Source: Zingiber officinale (Eukaryota; Streptophyta; Magnoliopsida; Zingiberales; Zingiberaceae). From it: a DNA stretch of 64,000 bases. Made by a program: the position numbers and the translations under genes. Of the stretch, positions 60,720-64,000 are shown one piece after another. The notes under the pieces were generated by a model. The model saw only the letters and a list, made by a program, of their open reading frames with translations, searched no databases and was not told the DNA's origin. The stretch is taken from assembly GCF_018446385.1 (NCBI RefSeq), contig NC_056000.1, forward strand, positions 34,757,511-34,821,510, read 5' to 3'. Position 1 is the first letter of the stretch; each line of letters begins with the position of its first letter.

Positions 60720-61470
60720 GCCCTAATTACAGCCCCGATTATTCCTCTTCCTTCTTGTCACGGGAGCTAACTTTTTCTTCCCTCTTTCACGCGAGCAGCC
60801 TCTTGTTCCTTCTTTTCACGCGCGGCGAGAGTGGACGTTGCTCTCCGGCCTCGATTCCACGCTCTCCGGCAGGTAAGCTTTGGGTCCTCATCTCCGACGT
60901 GTATTCTCACTTCTTTCCCCTCGCTCGACAGCTACGGCCTCGCCTTGTCGTGCGGCTGACTACGATCGCCAGCTAGGGTTCCTCCTTGTCGAGGCTACCC
61001 ATGCACGGCAGCCGCAAGCCGCTGGATCCGGGCCTTGCTCGGCGCTGGCAGCCACTGGGAACCGCCGGATCCGGGCCTTGCTCGGCGCCGGCAGCCACTG
61101 GGAACCGCCGGAGCAGGCCATTGCTGACGGCTGGTAGCCGCCGGCTGCCGGATCCGGCCCTTCCTGGCCGTTGGCAGTCGCTGGTAGCTGGTGGCTGCCG
61201 GATCCAGCCCTTCCTGGCCGTTGGCAGTCGCTGGTAGCTGGTGGCTGCCGGATCCAGCCCTTCCTGGCCGTTGGCAGCCGCTGGTAGCCCGCTTGCAGCT
61301 GCACCTTGCCGGATCTGGGCCTTACTGGCGGCTGGCAGCCCCGCGCCATCAGATATGGACCTTCACATGGCTGCTAGCAATCGCTGCCCTAGCTGGTTAT
61401 TGGCAGCCGCGCCCTAGCAGCCACTTTTGGCCTCTAGGGCTGCTGCCTGCAGCCCCATAGTGTAGTAATG
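60720..61470 (+). promoter_or_regulatory. GC-rich leader of the CACTA gene with 43-bp and 50-bp repeats
   Basis: An abrupt change from AT-rich array to GC-rich sequence. CTCCGGCAGGTAAGC at about 60866-60880 looks like a splice donor. TTTATGCAGGTTAATTTG near 61543-61560 and TTTGAAATAGACAAAATG near 61786-61802 look like acceptors, so this may be 5' untranslated exon(s). Tandem repeats occur at 61024/61067 (43-bp period, GGATCCGGGCCTTGCTCGGC) and at 61151/61201/61251 (50-bp period, GATCCAGCCCTTCCTGGCCG). Open frames here differ between strands and look like shadows of the repeats. Confidence 0.55.
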
Positions 61471-61799
61471 TTATTTGTGGATGACAAATATTATAGTTAC
61501 TTGTGTACTCTAATATATGATTGTAAGCTTCATATTATTGTTTATGCAGGTTAATTTGTATTTGACGTGGCTTGGATAGACGCTCATCTTTGTTCTTCGT
61601 TGTGAGGTATATGTATCTATATATGTTATTTTAATTTAATCATTATAGCATTAGTGTAAGGATGAAATTAATGTGTTTATTATAATATTTGATGTTATTG
61701 TTTTCTTTGTTATATATTATTTCATTTGTATGTACATTAAGTACATATTCATCATTAGTTTATTATCATTAGTAATATTGTTTATTTGAAATAGACAAA

Positions 61800-63653
61800 A
61801 TGCAGAATGAAAGAAGTTGGATGTATAACAAGAACTTGCCTAATCATCGCGGTTTAACGGATGAATTTATCACGGGCTTGCGACATTTTTTGAATTTTGC
61901 ATCTAGTCAAGTTGATTATATGGATGGCAATAAGATAAGATGTCCTTGTAAAAAGTGTCACAATGGAAAATTTTTACTTTGCGATAAAGTTGAAGAACAT
62001 CTTTGTAGATTTGGATTTACTCCGAAGTACTATAATTGGACATCTCATGGTGAACCGTTCATATCTGATGATGATTATGCACGAAACATACAAGTCTCAA
62101 TTAGTGGTGAGCAGAGTTATTATGATCAATTAAATCCATATCAGAGGATGGTTCTTGGAAAGGATATTCCAATTATTTTATGTAATTTGGAAAGGATATT
62201 TCCACCCTCATTTTTTGATTCCATGGAACATCTTTTGGTTCACTTGCCATATGAGGCTAGAGTTGGAGGACCTGTCCATTTTCGATGGATGTATCCATTT
62301 GAAAGGTAAAATTTTCATCTGCTATATTCCGACAAATTGAATGTATCAAAATATACTCATTTTATTATAAAATTAATCTAATATAATTTGTTTTATTGCA
62401 ATCAGATTCTTATATCATTTGAAGAAAAAAATCAAAAATAAGGCACATGTTGAAGCATCTATTGTTAATGCATATATTGTGGAGGAGGTAACAACTTTTG
62501 CTTCATATTATTTTGAGCCTCATGTTCAAAGCAAACGACAGAGACCAAGAAGAAATGATGAAGGTCCAATTGATCCCAATATAAACTCATTCTTAATTTT
62601 TAACTATCTTGGTCGACCAAGTGGAACATGTAAGGAGAGATACTTAACTGGTCAAGAATGGCAGGCAGCTCATACATATATTTTACTGAATTGTCCAGAA
62701 GTATCGTCACATTATGAGTTAGTATATATTTGTAATTTTTTTTTTCTTATGTCGCAACTTTTAGTGTTATAATTTAACTTTTTTATCGTAGGATTTTTGA
62801 AAATTTATATTCTGGCTTATCACCACAAGAGTTTGATCGCTTATGCGAAGAAGAATTTGCATCATGGTTCAAATCATTTGTAAGTAGTCAATTTAAATTT
62901 GAATTTAATATGAATGTTTGTAATAATTGTCAAATTTGAATTTAGGTTCATGATAATCAAACTCAGATTGAGCAAGAATTGCTTATCCATCTAGCATGGG
63001 GTCCGAAAGCAATGGTACGCACATGGCCAATGTATTTCATAAATGGATATAATTTTCATATTCAAGAATATGGAATGGGAAAGAGTACGATGAATAGTGG
63101 AGTTTGTGTTAAGTCATCAAATGATGGAGATGCAAGAAATGATTTCTATGGCTTATTGGATGAAATTATAGAGGTAGCATACCCTGGCCCAGAAATGCGA
63201 GTTATTCTATTCAAGTGTCGCTGGTTTGACCCTATCAAAGGGATGAAGGTGCATCCACAATATAATTTGGTTGAAATAAATCATAAAAGATTTTATAAAA
63301 AATATGAACCATTTGTGTTGGCACAACAAGCAATTCAAGTATTCTATGCTTCATATCCTAGTTTGAAACGTGACAAAATTGATTGGTGGGCTGTGTGTAA
63401 AACGAAGGCACGGAAAAAAATTGAGGAACATTGGGAGGACATTGCTTATCAACAAGAGGAAGTTACTAATACATTTCATATAGAAGAATATATTATTCCA
63501 ACGTTACAAGATCCTACCGGAATAGTGATAAATGTGGATACAACTGAAATTGATGATGATGAGGAGGAGGAGGAGGAGGAGGAGGAGGAGGAAGATGCGG
63601 ACGAGGAGGAGGAGGAGGAGGAGGAGGAGGATGAAGACTTTGAGTTTTTATAA
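61800..63653 (+). CDS. CACTA transposon protein with Transpos_assoc, DUF4218 and DUF4216 but no visible Transposase_21 core
   Basis: Exons 61800-62305, 62406-62717, 62792-62879 and 62946-63653 have GT-AG borders and join in frame to 537 residues. Residues 1-90 fit the Transpos_assoc domain (PF13963): SWMYNKNLPNHRGLTDEF, then CPCKKCHNGKF and HLCRFGFTPKYYNWTSHGE. From about 115 on, DIPIILCNLERIFPPSFFDS and VHLPYEARVGGPVHFRWMYP, then FLYHLKKKIKNKAHVEASIV, are DUF4218 (PF13960). From about 330, NSGVCVKSSNDGDARNDFYG and VILFKCRWFDPIKGMKVHPQ are DUF4216 (PF13952). In complete TNPD-like proteins the Transposase_21 domain (PF02992), some 300-400 residues, lies between the first two. Here only about 25 residues separate them. 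The tail is a nearly pure Glu/Asp run coded by GAG repeats. A likely role is DNA or partner binding without catalysis; that is inference. Confidence 0.82.
63559..63640 (+). repeat. coding GAG/GAT microsatellite (poly-Glu/Asp tail)
   Basis: Runs of GAG with a few GAT and GAC codons encode about 27 consecutive acidic residues just before the end FEFL. Such tracts vary in length easily. Confidence 0.9.
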
Positions 63654-63896
63654 TGAGTAAGTTTTTATATTTTATTTTCATATATTATACTACTTTATTA
63701 AGAATAAATTTATTTTCAATTTGTAATTCCTAACTCATAGCTCAATTAGTTTATTTGTCTCAAATATATACAAAACTATTTCATTTTTAAAGTTATATAT
63801 CTTATTTGTTAATACTCTGTATTTTTTATAGATAATTACAAGTTATATCTTATCGTCTTCTCGGGAGTTCGTGGATTCACTTTTTTCTTAGCAAAT

Positions 63897-64000
63897 ATGG
63901 TAAGTTCTTTGGTTTCATATTATTTATTATGAAACAAATTTGTATTAAATTTATTATTTGTTTGAATATTCAGAATCTCTTTCGACGAGGTGGTCGTAGA
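63897..64000 (+). CDS. start of a second CACTA gene (partial), ATG in its own exon
   Basis: ATG at 63897-63899 is followed at once by GTAAG, and an acceptor TTCAG ends at 63973. The frame then reads N L F R R G G R R to the window edge. The spacing after the first gene and the basic, Arg/Gly-rich start fit the second, TNPA-like product of CACTA elements, but only ten codons are visible, so identity is a guess. Confidence 0.35.

Larger units (their letters stand above)
54338..64000 (+). mobile_element. CACTA (En/Spm) DNA transposon, left part, runs off the window
   Basis: Begins CACTACAAAAAAATTGTAAT, the classic CACTA terminus, in the context GTGTGC|CACTA; a 3-bp duplication would be TGC. Short subterminal motifs follow, then a long tandem array, a GC-rich leader, a spliced gene with CACTA accessory domains (61800-63653) and the start of a second gene (63897). 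The right terminus is beyond 64000, so the element exceeds 9.6 kb. Gene order and strand fit En/Spm-type elements, which encode two proteins in this direction. Confidence 0.88.

Noticed and set aside
60960-61460. GC-rich frames of 80-130 codons upstream of the CACTA gene as protein-coding
   Set aside because: Long frames appear on both strands at once and mirror the 43-bp and 50-bp repeats; no domain is recognisable.

Overview
This is nuclear DNA of a flowering plant: spliced genes with GT-AG introns, a plant 40S ribosomal protein gene, a TPX2-domain gene, a DYW-type PPR editing factor, a group IIc WRKY gene, and heavy loading with Ty1/copia LTR elements and a CACTA transposon. The repeat style (long copia LTRs filled with short palindromes) suggests a large-genome monocot, perhaps Zingiberales; that is an impression, not a demonstration.

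Layout. 1-20461 is a Russian-doll nest of broken copia fossils. The outermost element (A) was entered by a gag-only element (B, 1610-9373, minus strand, target duplication ATATG) and by a second minus-strand gag-type element (C, 9782-20151). C was in turn entered by a third gag-only element (D, 13654-18540, plus strand, target duplication CCTTC). A tRNA-derived SINE lies between C and the far LTR of A. 21140-43900 is the gene island: RPS19 (plus, 4 exons), a TPX2-domain gene (minus, about 8 exons), a DYW PPR gene like Arabidopsis At5g04780 (plus, intronless) and a WRKY57-like gene (minus, 3 exons). A 9.8-kb copia element (E, 30676-40472, target duplication CTAAT) starts 46 bases past the PPR stop codon. 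44000-46163 is AT-rich intergenic DNA. 46164-52553 is another copia fossil (F, minus strand, target duplication AATAA). 52559-54337 holds a SINE and AT-rich repeats.

From 54338 to the window end is the left part of a CACTA (En/Spm) transposon. It has a CACTA terminus, short subterminal motifs, about 6 kb of hairpin-bearing 422-467 bp tandem repeats arranged in a three-unit higher-order period, and a GC-rich leader with 43-bp and 50-bp repeats. A cleanly spliced 537-residue gene follows. It carries the CACTA accessory domains (Transpos_assoc, DUF4218, DUF4216) but apparently no Transposase_21 catalytic core. A second gene seems to start at 63897, with its ATG alone before an intron.

The host genes are unrelated housekeeping or regulatory loci and form no pathway. 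The most unusual signals are the CACTA gene without a catalytic core, the higher-order array beside it, and the fact that each LTR family carries its own short palindrome in many copies (AATCGATC/GATCGATT in B, GAAGGCGCCTTC in C, CGGTCGACCG in D, GGCCGGCC in E).
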